Source of the DNA: Actinotalea soli
GTDB taxonomy: Bacteria; Actinomycetota; Actinomycetes; Actinomycetales; Cellulomonadaceae
Assembly: GCF_017565425.1 (NCBI RefSeq)
Contig: NZ_JAGEMK010000001.1
Span: 372,001 to 436,000, forward strand
Length of the DNA stretch: 64,000 nucleotides
Direction of reading: 5' to 3'
Shown: piece after piece, positions 15,565 to 22,772 of the stretch
How the letters are laid out: every line of letters begins with the position of its first letter
Numbering within the stretch: the first letter of the stretch is position 1
The notes under the pieces: generated by a model
The model's input: the letters and a program-made list of their open reading frames with translations, nothing else
Database searches by the model: none
What the model was told of the DNA's origin: nothing
Position numbers and translations under genes: made by a program

Positions 15565-16050
15565 GTGAGCGAGATCATCCTGGTCCTCAGCGAGGACGCC
15601 CTGACCGAGGTCGACGTCGACCACATCACCGCCCTGCACGTCGAGCGAGACGTCCGCTACCACGTGCTCGTCCCGGCCGACACCGAGCGCAACGTCCTGG
15701 TGTCGCTGGTGGACCACCTGAGCCTGGGCGAGCTGCGGGAGGCTCTCGACACCGTTCTGGGTCGCGAGCCTGAGCCCGAGCGGGCCCATCACGACGCCGA
15801 GGCCCAGCTCGAGGCGAGCGTCGCAGCCTTCACCACCGCGGGGAGCACGGCGGACGGGGCCGTCGTCTCGGACGACCCGCTCCCGGCCCTGCGGGCCGCG
15901 GTGTCCTCGCAGGACGTCCGCGAGGTGGTCGTCGTGACCTTCCCGCACGCCCTCGAGGACACCTTCCACACCGACTGGGCCTCCCGCGCCCGGGACGAGC
16001 TCCAGGTACCCGTGCTCCACCTGTACGCGGGCACCAGCCGGGTCGGCTGA
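15565..16050 (+). CDS. Conserved actinobacterial hypothetical protein
   Basis: This 161-residue soluble protein starts MSEIILVLSEDALTEVDVDHI. Its pattern of beta strands (YHVLVPADTERN, EVVVVTFPHALEDTF, VPVLHLYAG) suggests an alpha/beta fold somewhat like universal stress proteins, but no ATP-binding glycine motif is visible. I recognise it as a protein conserved in Micrococcales without known function. The GTG is set by TAGGCT 6 nt upstream. A perfect hairpin directly follows the stop, so it is monocistronic. Placement next to the antiporter may hint at ion or pH stress; this is only context. Confidence 0.75.
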   Translation: MSEIILVLSEDALTEVDVDHITALHVERDVRYHVLVPADTERNVLVSLVDHLSLGELREALDTVLGREPEPERAHHDAEAQLEASVAAFTTAGSTADGAVVSDDPLPALRAAVSSQDVREVVVVTFPHALEDTFHTDWASRARDELQVPVLHLYAGTSRVG

Positions 16051-16076
16051 GCCTGGCCCCACTGACGGGGCCAGGC
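16051..16076. terminator. Bidirectional terminator
   Basis: A perfect 10-bp inverted repeat (GCCTGGCCCC / GGGGCCAGGC, loop ACTGAC) starts immediately after the stop of the preceding gene and ends 11 bp from the stop of the convergent ATP-grasp gene. Confidence 0.85.
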
Positions 16077-16086
16077 TCCTCCGGCG

Positions 16087-17412
16087 TCAGAGGCCGCTCT
16101 CGGTCACCCTCGGGTAGTGGCGACGGAACTTGCGGACCTGGTTGACCGAGGCGAGGGCCACGTACAACCGGCGTCGCCACCGCCGCTCGGGCCGGTACCG
16201 CAGGGGGTGCGCGGTCGCCCGGCGTCGCACCAGGGAGTCGGCGCGGGCACGCAGGGCCGGGTCCACGAGGTACCGGCGCAGGAGCCGGTACGGGACGATC
16301 GAGTACAGCACCTCGCGCTCGACCACGACCGGCGCGACGGCGGTGCCGTCGACCCTGTCCTCGACGAGGAAGCGCACCGGGTTCGCCCCCGCCGCCGTCA
16401 CGTAGTAGCTGTTGCGGCCGATGCGCGGGTTCACCTCGAAGAACTGGGCCGACCCGTCTCGGGGGTCGACCTTGACGTCGAAGTTCGCGAAGCCCACGTA
16501 CCCGATGCTGGTGAGCAGCCGCTGGGCCTGCTCGAGCATCGCGTCCGAGCGTCCCGTGATCATCGCCGCGGGGTTCCCCAGCCCGCTCGGGGTGTGCTCC
16601 TCGAGCAGCACGTGGGCGCAGCACGAGAGGGTCACCACGCCGCGGGTGTCGACGTAGCAGGTGATGCTGCGCATCTGCGTGTCGTCCCCGGGGATCATCT
16701 CCTGGATCACGAACCGGCCCGTGAACCCCGCGCGGACCAGGGTCGCGTACAGCTCCTCGAGCCCGGCACGGTCCTCGACCTGGTAGACCTTCCGCTTTCC
16801 CGGGAAGCTCAGCCGCTCGTAGTCGGCGCTGTTCGCCGCCTTCGCGATGACCGGGAAGTCCAGCTCGACGGGCACCGGCACCCACCCCGGGGACGCCGCC
16901 GCGGCGAAGTCCTGGACGACCGTGGTCGGGGTCGCGATGCCGAGCTCGTGGCAGAGCTCGGCGAAGCGGGCCTTGTCCGCGAGACGGTCCAGCAGCGGCT
17001 CGTCCAGGAACGGGACCGTGTACCACTGCTCGAGCTCGTCGCGGTGCTGCACCAGGAAGCGCACCAACCAGTCGGTGTTCGCCAGGAGCAGCAGCTCGGG
17101 CCGATCACCACCGGAGGGCGACCCGTCGGCAGACCCGGTGAACCGGGCCGCGACCCGGCCCAGGGCGCGGACCATCTCCTCGGGGTCGGCCTCGGGCCCG
17201 AGCACGACGTTCTCGATGATCGTCGAGTCCGCGACCGGGCCCGTCACGGTCAGGCTGACCACGATCGAGCGAAGGCCGTACTGCTCGTGGAAGGAGCGGG
17301 CCAGGGCGTAGACCCCGATGTCGGCCCCGAGGATCACCGGCTGGAAGGCCACACCCCCGGGGGAGCGTCCCTCGGCCCGCAGGACGGGTTCCCCCGCACC
17401 GGTCTGGGTCAC
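16087..17412 (-). CDS. ATP-grasp carboxylate-amine ligase family protein
   Basis: This 441-residue protein has an N-terminal Rossmann-like pre-ATP-grasp region (FQPVILGADIGVYALARSFHEQYG) and an ATP-grasp core: the lysine strand FPVIAKAANSADYE, FVIQEMIPGDDTQMRS, and the metal-binding FANFDVKVDPRDGSAQFFEVNPRIGRNSYY, where the Glu and Asn ligands are intact. Such enzymes form an amide or peptide-like bond via an acyl phosphate; the substrates are unknown. The GTG at 17412 overlaps the gnd stop by four bases (GTGA), so the protein is translated with 6-phosphogluconate dehydrogenase. The C-terminus is Arg-rich (RRATAHPLRYRPERRWRRRL), possibly a membrane or nucleic-acid contact. Confidence 0.78.
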   Translation of the reverse strand: MTQTGAGEPVLRAEGRSPGGVAFQPVILGADIGVYALARSFHEQYGLRSIVVSLTVTGPVADSTIIENVVLGPEADPEEMVRALGRVAARFTGSADGSPSGGDRPELLLLANTDWLVRFLVQHRDELEQWYTVPFLDEPLLDRLADKARFAELCHELGIATPTTVVQDFAAAASPGWVPVPVELDFPVIAKAANSADYERLSFPGKRKVYQVEDRAGLEELYATLVRAGFTGRFVIQEMIPGDDTQMRSITCYVDTRGVVTLSCCAHVLLEEHTPSGLGNPAAMITGRSDAMLEQAQRLLTSIGYVGFANFDVKVDPRDGSAQFFEVNPRIGRNSYYVTAAGANPVRFLVEDRVDGTAVAPVVVEREVLYSIVPYRLLRRYLVDPALRARADSLVRRRATAHPLRYRPERRWRRRLYVALASVNQVRKFRRHYPRVTESGL

Positions 17413-18845
17413 TCCTGGACCTCGGCGCGGTCGGTGGTCCACTGGGTGTGGAAAGAGCCCTCACGGTCGGTGCGCCGGTAGGTGTGGGCACCGAAGAAGT
17501 CGCGCTGCGCCTGGATGAGGTTGGCCGGCAGACGCTCGGCCCGCACACCGTCGTAGTAGGCCAGCGAGGACGAGAAGGCCGGGGTCGGCACCCCGTTGAG
17601 CGCGGCCTGGGCGACGATCCGTCGCCAGGCCGTCACCCCGTCGCCCACGGCCTGGGTGAAGTACTCGTCGGCGAGCAGCAGCGGCAGGTGGGCGTCGCGC
17701 TCGTAGGCCTCGGTGATGCGGTTGAGGAACCGCGCGCGGATGATGCAGCCGCCCCGCCAGATGCGCGCCATGGCGCCACGGTCGATGTCCCAGCCGAACT
17801 CCGCGCTCGCCGCGGCGATCTGGTCGAAGCCCTGCGAGTACGCCACGACCTTCGAGGCGTAGAGGGCACGACGCACGTCCTCGACGAAGGCATCGCGGTC
17901 GATCACGTCCCAGGTCCCGGCGTGCGCGGGCAGCGTCCCCGCCGCGGCGGCACGCTGCGGCACCGAGCCCGACAGGGCCCGCGCGAAGGTCGCCTCGGCG
18001 ATCCCGGTGATGGGAACGCCCAGGTCGAGGGCGTTCTGCACGGTCCAGCGCCCGGTGCCCTTCTGCTCGGCCTGGTCGAGCACCACGTCGACGAAGGCCC
18101 CACCGGTGACCGGGTCGGTGTGGGCGAGCACGCCGGCGGTGATCTCGATGAGGAAGGACTCGAGGTCCCCGGTGTTCCACTCGGCGAAGATCTCGCCGAT
18201 CTCCGCCGCGGAGGCCCCGAGCCCTTGCTTGAGCAGGTCGTACGCCTCGGCGATCAGCTGCATGTCCGCGTACTCGATGCCGTTGTGCACCATCTTGACG
18301 AAGTGGCCGGCACCGTCGGCCCCGACGTAGGTGCAGCACGGCACCCCGTCGACCTGCGCGGCGATCTTCTCGAAGATCGGCCCCAGCCAGGTGTAGGACT
18401 CGGCCGAGCCGCCAGGCATGATCGAGGGCCCCAGGAGCGCCCCCTCCTCCCCGCCCGAGACACCGGTACCGACGAAGTGGAGGCCGTGCTCGCGCAGGGC
18501 GGCCTCACGGCGCCGGGTGTCGGGGAAGTGCGCGTTGCCGGCGTCGATCACGATGTCCCCCTCCTCCAGGAGCGGGACGAGGTCGTCGATCACGGCGTCC
18601 GTGGGACCGCCGGCCTTGACCATGACGATGATCTTGCGAGGCCGCTCGAGGGAGGCCACGAAGTCCGCGAGGCTCTCCGAGCCGATGAACTCCCCCTCGT
18701 CCCCGTGGTCGGCGAGGAGGGACTGCATGCGCCCCGCCGAGCGGTTGTGCACGGCTACCGTGAAGCCGTTGCGGGCCAGGTTCCTGGCGAGGTTGCGACC
18801 CATGACGGCCAACCCGGTGACACCGATCTGCGCGCGTGCGGACAT
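17409..18845 (-). CDS. gnd: 6-phosphogluconate dehydrogenase, decarboxylating
   Basis: This 478-residue enzyme converts 6-phosphogluconate to ribulose 5-phosphate and CO2, giving NADPH. It has the N-terminal Rossmann motif GVTGLAVMGRNLARNLARNGF, the NADP-site HNRSAGR, the substrate loop GTGVSGGEEGALLGPSIMPGG, and catalytic Lys/Glu in GAGHFVKMVHNGIEYADMQLIAEAY. Length fits the long NADP-dependent family. The ATG at 18845 follows GGAAGGG by about 10 nt. A TACCCT box (18890-18885) would give a short 5' UTR. It is the first gene of a two-gene operon with the ATP-grasp protein. Confidence 0.96.
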   Translation of the reverse strand: MSARAQIGVTGLAVMGRNLARNLARNGFTVAVHNRSAGRMQSLLADHGDEGEFIGSESLADFVASLERPRKIIVMVKAGGPTDAVIDDLVPLLEEGDIVIDAGNAHFPDTRRREAALREHGLHFVGTGVSGGEEGALLGPSIMPGGSAESYTWLGPIFEKIAAQVDGVPCCTYVGADGAGHFVKMVHNGIEYADMQLIAEAYDLLKQGLGASAAEIGEIFAEWNTGDLESFLIEITAGVLAHTDPVTGGAFVDVVLDQAEQKGTGRWTVQNALDLGVPITGIAEATFARALSGSVPQRAAAAGTLPAHAGTWDVIDRDAFVEDVRRALYASKVVAYSQGFDQIAAASAEFGWDIDRGAMARIWRGGCIIRARFLNRITEAYERDAHLPLLLADEYFTQAVGDGVTAWRRIVAQAALNGVPTPAFSSSLAYYDGVRAERLPANLIQAQRDFFGAHTYRRTDREGSFHTQWTTDRAEVQE

Positions 18846-18884
18846 GCTGGAGGGGTTCCCTTCCGACGGAGAGACGACCTCGCC

Positions 18885-18962
18885 AGGGTAGTGCGGTCGG
18901 GCCCACCCGGCAGATGTGTCCGCGCGCCGGTCCCCGCCGGTGTCACCGCGTCGCTCTACGCT
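18885..18962. promoter_or_regulatory. Divergent promoters, gnd and DUF3000 gene
   Basis: Minus strand: TACCCT (18890-18885) is a plausible -10 for gnd, about 40 bp before its ATG. Plus strand: TACGCT (18957-18962) ends 6 nt before the GTG at 18969, a leaderless arrangement. Confidence 0.5.
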
Positions 18963-18968
18963 GCGACG

Positions 18969-19550
18969 GTGATCACTGCGGATGCAGACGTCCCCGCCGA
19001 GTTCGTGCGCGCCCTGGGCGCCCTGCGCGACCGTCGGCTGCGCCCCGAGATCCGGCTCACCGAGATCCCCGCCCCCGCCCGCATCGCGCCCTACGCGGTG
19101 GCCCTGACCGGCGAGCTCCTGGGCGGTCCCGGCGACGAGGTCGAGGAGGATCCCGCCTCGGGCCGGTTCGTGCTGCTCCACGACCCGCGCGGCCAGGAGG
19201 CCTGGGAGGGCACCTTCCGCGTCGTCACGCTCGTCCGCGCGACCCTCGACCCCGAGGCAGGCGCCGATCCTCTGGTCTGCGAGGCGGCCTGGAGCTGGGT
19301 CACCGAGGCGCTCGAGGCCGCCCCCCGGGGCTGGTCCGCCCTCGGCGGCACCGTCACGCGCGTGGTCTCGGAGTCCTTCGCCGCGCTGGCTGAGCGGCCC
19401 GACGAGGTCGAGATCGAGATCCGTGCCTCCTGGACGCCGCCCGACGGCGCCGTGGGCGACCACCTCGAGGCCTGGGCGACCGTGCTCTGCCACTCCGGCG
19501 GTCTGCCCCCACTGCCCGAGGGCGTCGCAAGCCTCGGGCGCCGCCGCTGA
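18969..19550 (+). CDS. DUF3000 domain-containing protein
   Basis: This 193-residue protein is of unknown function and is conserved across actinobacteria (Rv2680-like). The body has the family pattern: FVRALGALRDRRLRPEIRLTEIPAPARIAPYAVAL, GRFVLLHDPRGQEAWEGTFRVVTLVRA, and WSWVTEALEA...VSESFAALAERP. No catalytic motif or membrane segment is visible. The GTG is fixed by TACGCT 6 nt upstream. As in mycobacteria it lies shortly before the RNase D gene, here separated by a LuxR-type regulator. Confidence 0.85.
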   Translation: MITADADVPAEFVRALGALRDRRLRPEIRLTEIPAPARIAPYAVALTGELLGGPGDEVEEDPASGRFVLLHDPRGQEAWEGTFRVVTLVRATLDPEAGADPLVCEAAWSWVTEALEAAPRGWSALGGTVTRVVSESFAALAERPDEVEIEIRASWTPPDGAVGDHLEAWATVLCHSGGLPPLPEGVASLGRRR

Positions 19551-19570
19551 ACCGGCGCGAACTGCTCCTC

Positions 19571-19585
19571 AAGGTCCCTGACCTT
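19571..19585. promoter_or_regulatory. Inverted repeat upstream of the LuxR-type regulator gene
   Basis: The dyad AAGGTC-CCT-GACCTT lies 21 nt after the DUF3000 stop and about 50 bp before the TTG start of the regulator. A 6-bp stem with 3-nt loop is weak for a terminator, so an operator, possibly autoregulatory, is equally likely. Confidence 0.35.
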
Positions 19586-19636
19586 CGCGCCGATATCTCG
19601 GGTGACACGCCTCACACGCACCCCGGGAGCACTCCC

Positions 19637-20173
19637 TTGACCGTCGAGCACGTCAGCACCGCACCGGACCGGACGGCCGTGCGGGTCGCACCCGGAGCAG
19701 CCTCCGAGCGGCCTCACCCGCCGTCGCAGCGCACCCGGCGATCCCGCGAGGGCGCCCCGCTGTGCCTCGTCGTGCCCGAGCTCGGGGACGGGGACGGCCA
19801 CGTGCTGGTCCGGACCCTGCGCCGCCGGGAGTCCACCCGGGCCGTGCTGCTGACCCGCAAGGCCGGGCGTCGCGAGCTGGTGGTCCTGCTGGGCAGCGGC
19901 ATCCGCGGCGCCGTCGCGGCCGAGCCGCCCGGGGCCGTGCGGATCACCGGCCGGCCCCAGCCGACCAGCCGTGCGAGCAGCGAGCTGACCGCTCGCGAGC
20001 TGGGCGTCCTGCGCCTCGTCGCCGACGGCCGCACCAACCGCCAGATCGGCGAGCACCTCGAGCTCTCCGCCCTCACGGTCAAGAGCCACCTCGCGCGCAT
20101 CTCGCGCAAGGTGGGCACGGGCGACCGCGCCGAGATGGTCGCGTACGCGATCCGCAACGCCCTCCTCGCCTGA
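19637..20173 (+). CDS. LuxR-type helix-turn-helix transcriptional regulator
   Basis: The protein has 178 residues with a GerE/LuxR DNA-binding domain at about residues 115-175 (ELTARELGVLRLVADGRTNRQIGEHLELSALTVKSHLARI...). The N-terminal 100 residues are basic and lack a receiver domain or phosphorylatable Asp, so it is an orphan, not a classic response regulator. The start is a rare TTG at 19637, chosen because GGGAG lies 7 nt upstream and the reading MTVEHVST is the usual N-terminus of this Micrococcales family. It sits between DUF3000 and RNase D. Target genes are unknown. Confidence 0.82.
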   Translation: MTVEHVSTAPDRTAVRVAPGAASERPHPPSQRTRRSREGAPLCLVVPELGDGDGHVLVRTLRRRESTRAVLLTRKAGRRELVVLLGSGIRGAVAAEPPGAVRITGRPQPTSRASSELTARELGVLRLVADGRTNRQIGEHLELSALTVKSHLARISRKVGTGDRAEMVAYAIRNALLA

Positions 20174-20238
20174 TCACCCGCGCCCCCGACGGCGCCGCCT
20201 GCGCGGCCAGCCGGGTGCGAGCGTCTAGCGTGGTGGGC

Positions 20239-21492
20239 ATGTCCAGCGCCCATCCCGACGTCACCGGTCCGGCGAGCGACGAGGACGCTCCCGAGATCAC
20301 CCCTCTGCGCGAGCCCCGAGAAGGGGTCCCCGCCGTGGTCGACACCCCCGAGGCCCTGGCCGAGGCCGTCGAGCGCCTGCGCTCGGCCTCCGGCCCCGTG
20401 GCGGTCGACGCGGAGCGCGCCTCGGGCTACCGGTACGGGCAGCGGACCTTCCTGGTGCAGATGCGCCGCGAGGGCGCCGGCACGGTGCTGATCGACCCCG
20501 TCCCCCTGCCCGACCTGAGCTCGGTCGACGAGGCCCTCGGCGACGCCGAGTGGGTGCTCCACGCCGCCTCGCAGGACCTGCCTGGCCTGTCCGAGCAGAG
20601 GCTCCGGCCGGCCGCCGTCTTCGACACCGAGCTCGCGGCCCGGCTGCTGGGGCTGCCCCGTGTCGGGCTCGCCGCGGTGGTCGCCGAGATCCTGGGCCTG
20701 GGCCTCGCCAAGGAGCACTCGGCGGTCGACTGGTCCACCCGACCGCTGCCGCAGGACTGGCTGCTCTACGCGGCGCTCGACGTCGAGGTGCTGCTCGACC
20801 TGCGCCGCGAGCTGGGCGACCGTCTGGACGCCGCGGGCAAGGGCGAGTGGGCCCGGCAGGAGTTCGAGGCCGTGCGCCTCGCCCCGCCGGCGCCGCCGCG
20901 CGTGGACCCGTGGCGTCGCACCTCGGGGCTGCACGCGATCCGCGACCCCCGGCGCCTGGCCGTCGTCCGCGCGCTGTGGCAGGCCCGTGAGCACGACGCG
21001 CGGCGCCGTGACGTCTCCCCCGGCCGGGTGCTGCCCGACGCCGCGATCGTGGCCGCCGCCCAGGCGATGCCGACGAGCGTGACCGCGCTGACCGAGCTGC
21101 CCCAGTTCAAGGGCAAGGCGACCCGCCGACGGGCCGAGCACTGGTTCGCCCCCGTCGCCGAGGCCCTGGCCCTGCCCGAGGGCCAGCTGCCGTCCTCGCG
21201 CGGGCCGCGCACCGACGCACCGCCCCCGCCGCGCACCTGGTCCGACCGCGACCCCGCCGCGGCCGCGCGGCTCGCCGTGGCGCGGACCGCCGTCGCCGAG
21301 ATCGGCGAGGAGCACCAGGTCCCCGTGGAGAACCTGCTGACCCCTGACCTGCTGCGACGCCTGTGCTGGTCACCGCCGGCACGGATCGACGAGGTCTCCG
21401 TCGCCGAGACGCTGGCGGCCGCGGGGGCCCGGCCGTGGCAGGTCGAGCTCGTGGCCCCGCGTCTCGCCGCGGCCTTTGTTACTCTCCAGTAG
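20239..21492 (+). CDS. rnd: Ribonuclease D (3'-5' exoribonuclease with HRDC domain)
   Basis: This 417-residue DEDDy exonuclease trims RNA 3' ends. Metal-binding residues are visible in motif I (VAVDAERASGYRYGQR), motif II (LHAASQDLPGL) and motif III (LLYAALDVEVLLDL, Y-x3-D). The HRDC domain is at about residues 230-310 (WRRTSGLHAIRDPRRLAVVRALWQARE...LPQFKG). The ATG is set by TAGCGT 7 nt upstream. The gene corresponds to M. tuberculosis Rv2681. The stop codon lies inside a short dyad that may regulate fadA. Confidence 0.92.
   Translation: MSSAHPDVTGPASDEDAPEITPLREPREGVPAVVDTPEALAEAVERLRSASGPVAVDAERASGYRYGQRTFLVQMRREGAGTVLIDPVPLPDLSSVDEALGDAEWVLHAASQDLPGLSEQRLRPAAVFDTELAARLLGLPRVGLAAVVAEILGLGLAKEHSAVDWSTRPLPQDWLLYAALDVEVLLDLRRELGDRLDAAGKGEWARQEFEAVRLAPPAPPRVDPWRRTSGLHAIRDPRRLAVVRALWQAREHDARRRDVSPGRVLPDAAIVAAAQAMPTSVTALTELPQFKGKATRRRAEHWFAPVAEALALPEGQLPSSRGPRTDAPPPPRTWSDRDPAAAARLAVARTAVAEIGEEHQVPVENLLTPDLLRRLCWSPPARIDEVSVAETLAAAGARPWQVELVAPRLAAAFVTLQ
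21479..21492. promoter_or_regulatory. Candidate operator upstream of fadAB
   Basis: TTACT-CTCC-AGTAG is an imperfect dyad (one mismatch in the last position) across the last codons of rnd, about 57 bp before the fadA ATG. TTACT/AGTAA half-sites resemble operators of TetR-type fatty-acid regulators in actinobacteria. The assignment is tentative. Confidence 0.35.
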
Positions 21493-21548
21493 CTTCGTCA
21501 CTCGGCAGCAGCACCACCCGGACAACGCCGTCCACCTCAGGAGAGCCC

Positions 21549-22772
21549 ATGAGCACCTCGCGCCGCACGGTCCAGGACGTCGTCTTCGTGGACGGGGTGC
21601 GCACCCCGTTCGGCCGCGCCCGCCCGGACGGGATCTACGCCCACACCCGGGGTGACGACCTCGCCGTCAAGGCGACCCGTGAGCTCCTGCGGCGCTCCCC
21701 CGGCCTGCCACCTGAGCGCGTGGACGACGTCGCGCTGGCCGCCACGAGCCAGAGCGGTGACCAGGGGCTCACCCTGGGACGATCGGTCGCCGTGCTCGCG
21801 GGGCTGCCGCGCACCGTGCCAGGGTTCGCCGTGGACCGGATGTGCGCGGGGGCCATGACCGCGGTCACCGCGACGGCCTCGGCGATCATGGCCGGGGCGC
21901 AGCAGGTCGCCGTCGCCGGCGGGGTCGAGCACATGGGGCACCACCCGATGGGGGCGGACACCGACCCCAATCCCCGCTTCGTCGCCGAACGGCTCGTCGA
22001 CTCCTCGGCCCTGGTCATGGGTGCGACCGCAGAGAACCTGCACGACCGGTACCCGGCCCTGACCAAGGACCGGGCGGACGCGTACGCGGTACGCAGCCAG
22101 CAGCGGTACGCAGCAGCCCTCGCGGCCGGGCACATCTCGGCCGACCTGGTGAGCATCGCCCTGCGCGACCCCGAGCGGGGGTGGGGGCTCGCGACCGCCG
22201 ACGAGCCGCCCCGCCCAGGAACGACCCTGGCCGACCTCGCAGGGCTGGCCACCCCGTTCCGGCCGGGCGGCCGGGTCACCGCGGCGACCTCCGCCCCGCT
22301 CACCGACGGGGCCGCCGTCGCGCTGCTGGCCTCCTCCGAGGTCGCGTCCGAGCTCGCGCTGCCCGCACGGATGCGGCTGGTCAGCTACGCGTACGCCGGG
22401 GTCGACCCCGAGGTCATGGGCATCGGCCCCGTCCCGGCCACCGAGAAGGCCCTGCGCCTCGCCGGCCTCGGGATCGAGGACATCGGGCTGATCGAGATCA
22501 ACGAGGCCTTCGCGGTCCAGGTCCTCGCCTTCCTGGACGGGATGGGGATCGAGGACGAGGACCCGCGGGTGAACCCCTTCGGCGGTGCGATCGCCGTCGG
22601 GCACCCGCTCGCGGCCTCCGGGGTACGGCTGATGTCCCAGCTCGCCCGGTCCTTCGCCCTGCACCCCGAGGTCCGGTACGGCATCACGACGATGTGCGTC
22701 GGTCTCGGCATGGGCGGCACGGTCGTCTGGGAGAACCCCCACCACCACGGCAGCACGGAGGAGCAGGCATGA
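21549..22772 (+). CDS. fadA: Acetyl-CoA C-acyltransferase (3-ketoacyl-CoA thiolase)
   Basis: This 407-residue thiolase performs the last step of beta-oxidation, splitting 3-ketoacyl-CoA with CoA. The nucleophile is Cys99 (VDRMCAGAM), with His352 (AIAVGHPLAASG) and the general base Cys383 (TTMCVGLGMGGT). Length and the N-terminal VFVDGVRTPFGRARPDG match FadA/FadI. AGGAG precedes the ATG by about 6 nt. The stop overlaps the start of fadB (ATGA), so the trifunctional complex is co-translated. Confidence 0.95.
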   Translation: MSTSRRTVQDVVFVDGVRTPFGRARPDGIYAHTRGDDLAVKATRELLRRSPGLPPERVDDVALAATSQSGDQGLTLGRSVAVLAGLPRTVPGFAVDRMCAGAMTAVTATASAIMAGAQQVAVAGGVEHMGHHPMGADTDPNPRFVAERLVDSSALVMGATAENLHDRYPALTKDRADAYAVRSQQRYAAALAAGHISADLVSIALRDPERGWGLATADEPPRPGTTLADLAGLATPFRPGGRVTAATSAPLTDGAAVALLASSEVASELALPARMRLVSYAYAGVDPEVMGIGPVPATEKALRLAGLGIEDIGLIEINEAFAVQVLAFLDGMGIEDEDPRVNPFGGAIAVGHPLAASGVRLMSQLARSFALHPEVRYGITTMCVGLGMGGTVVWENPHHHGSTEEQA

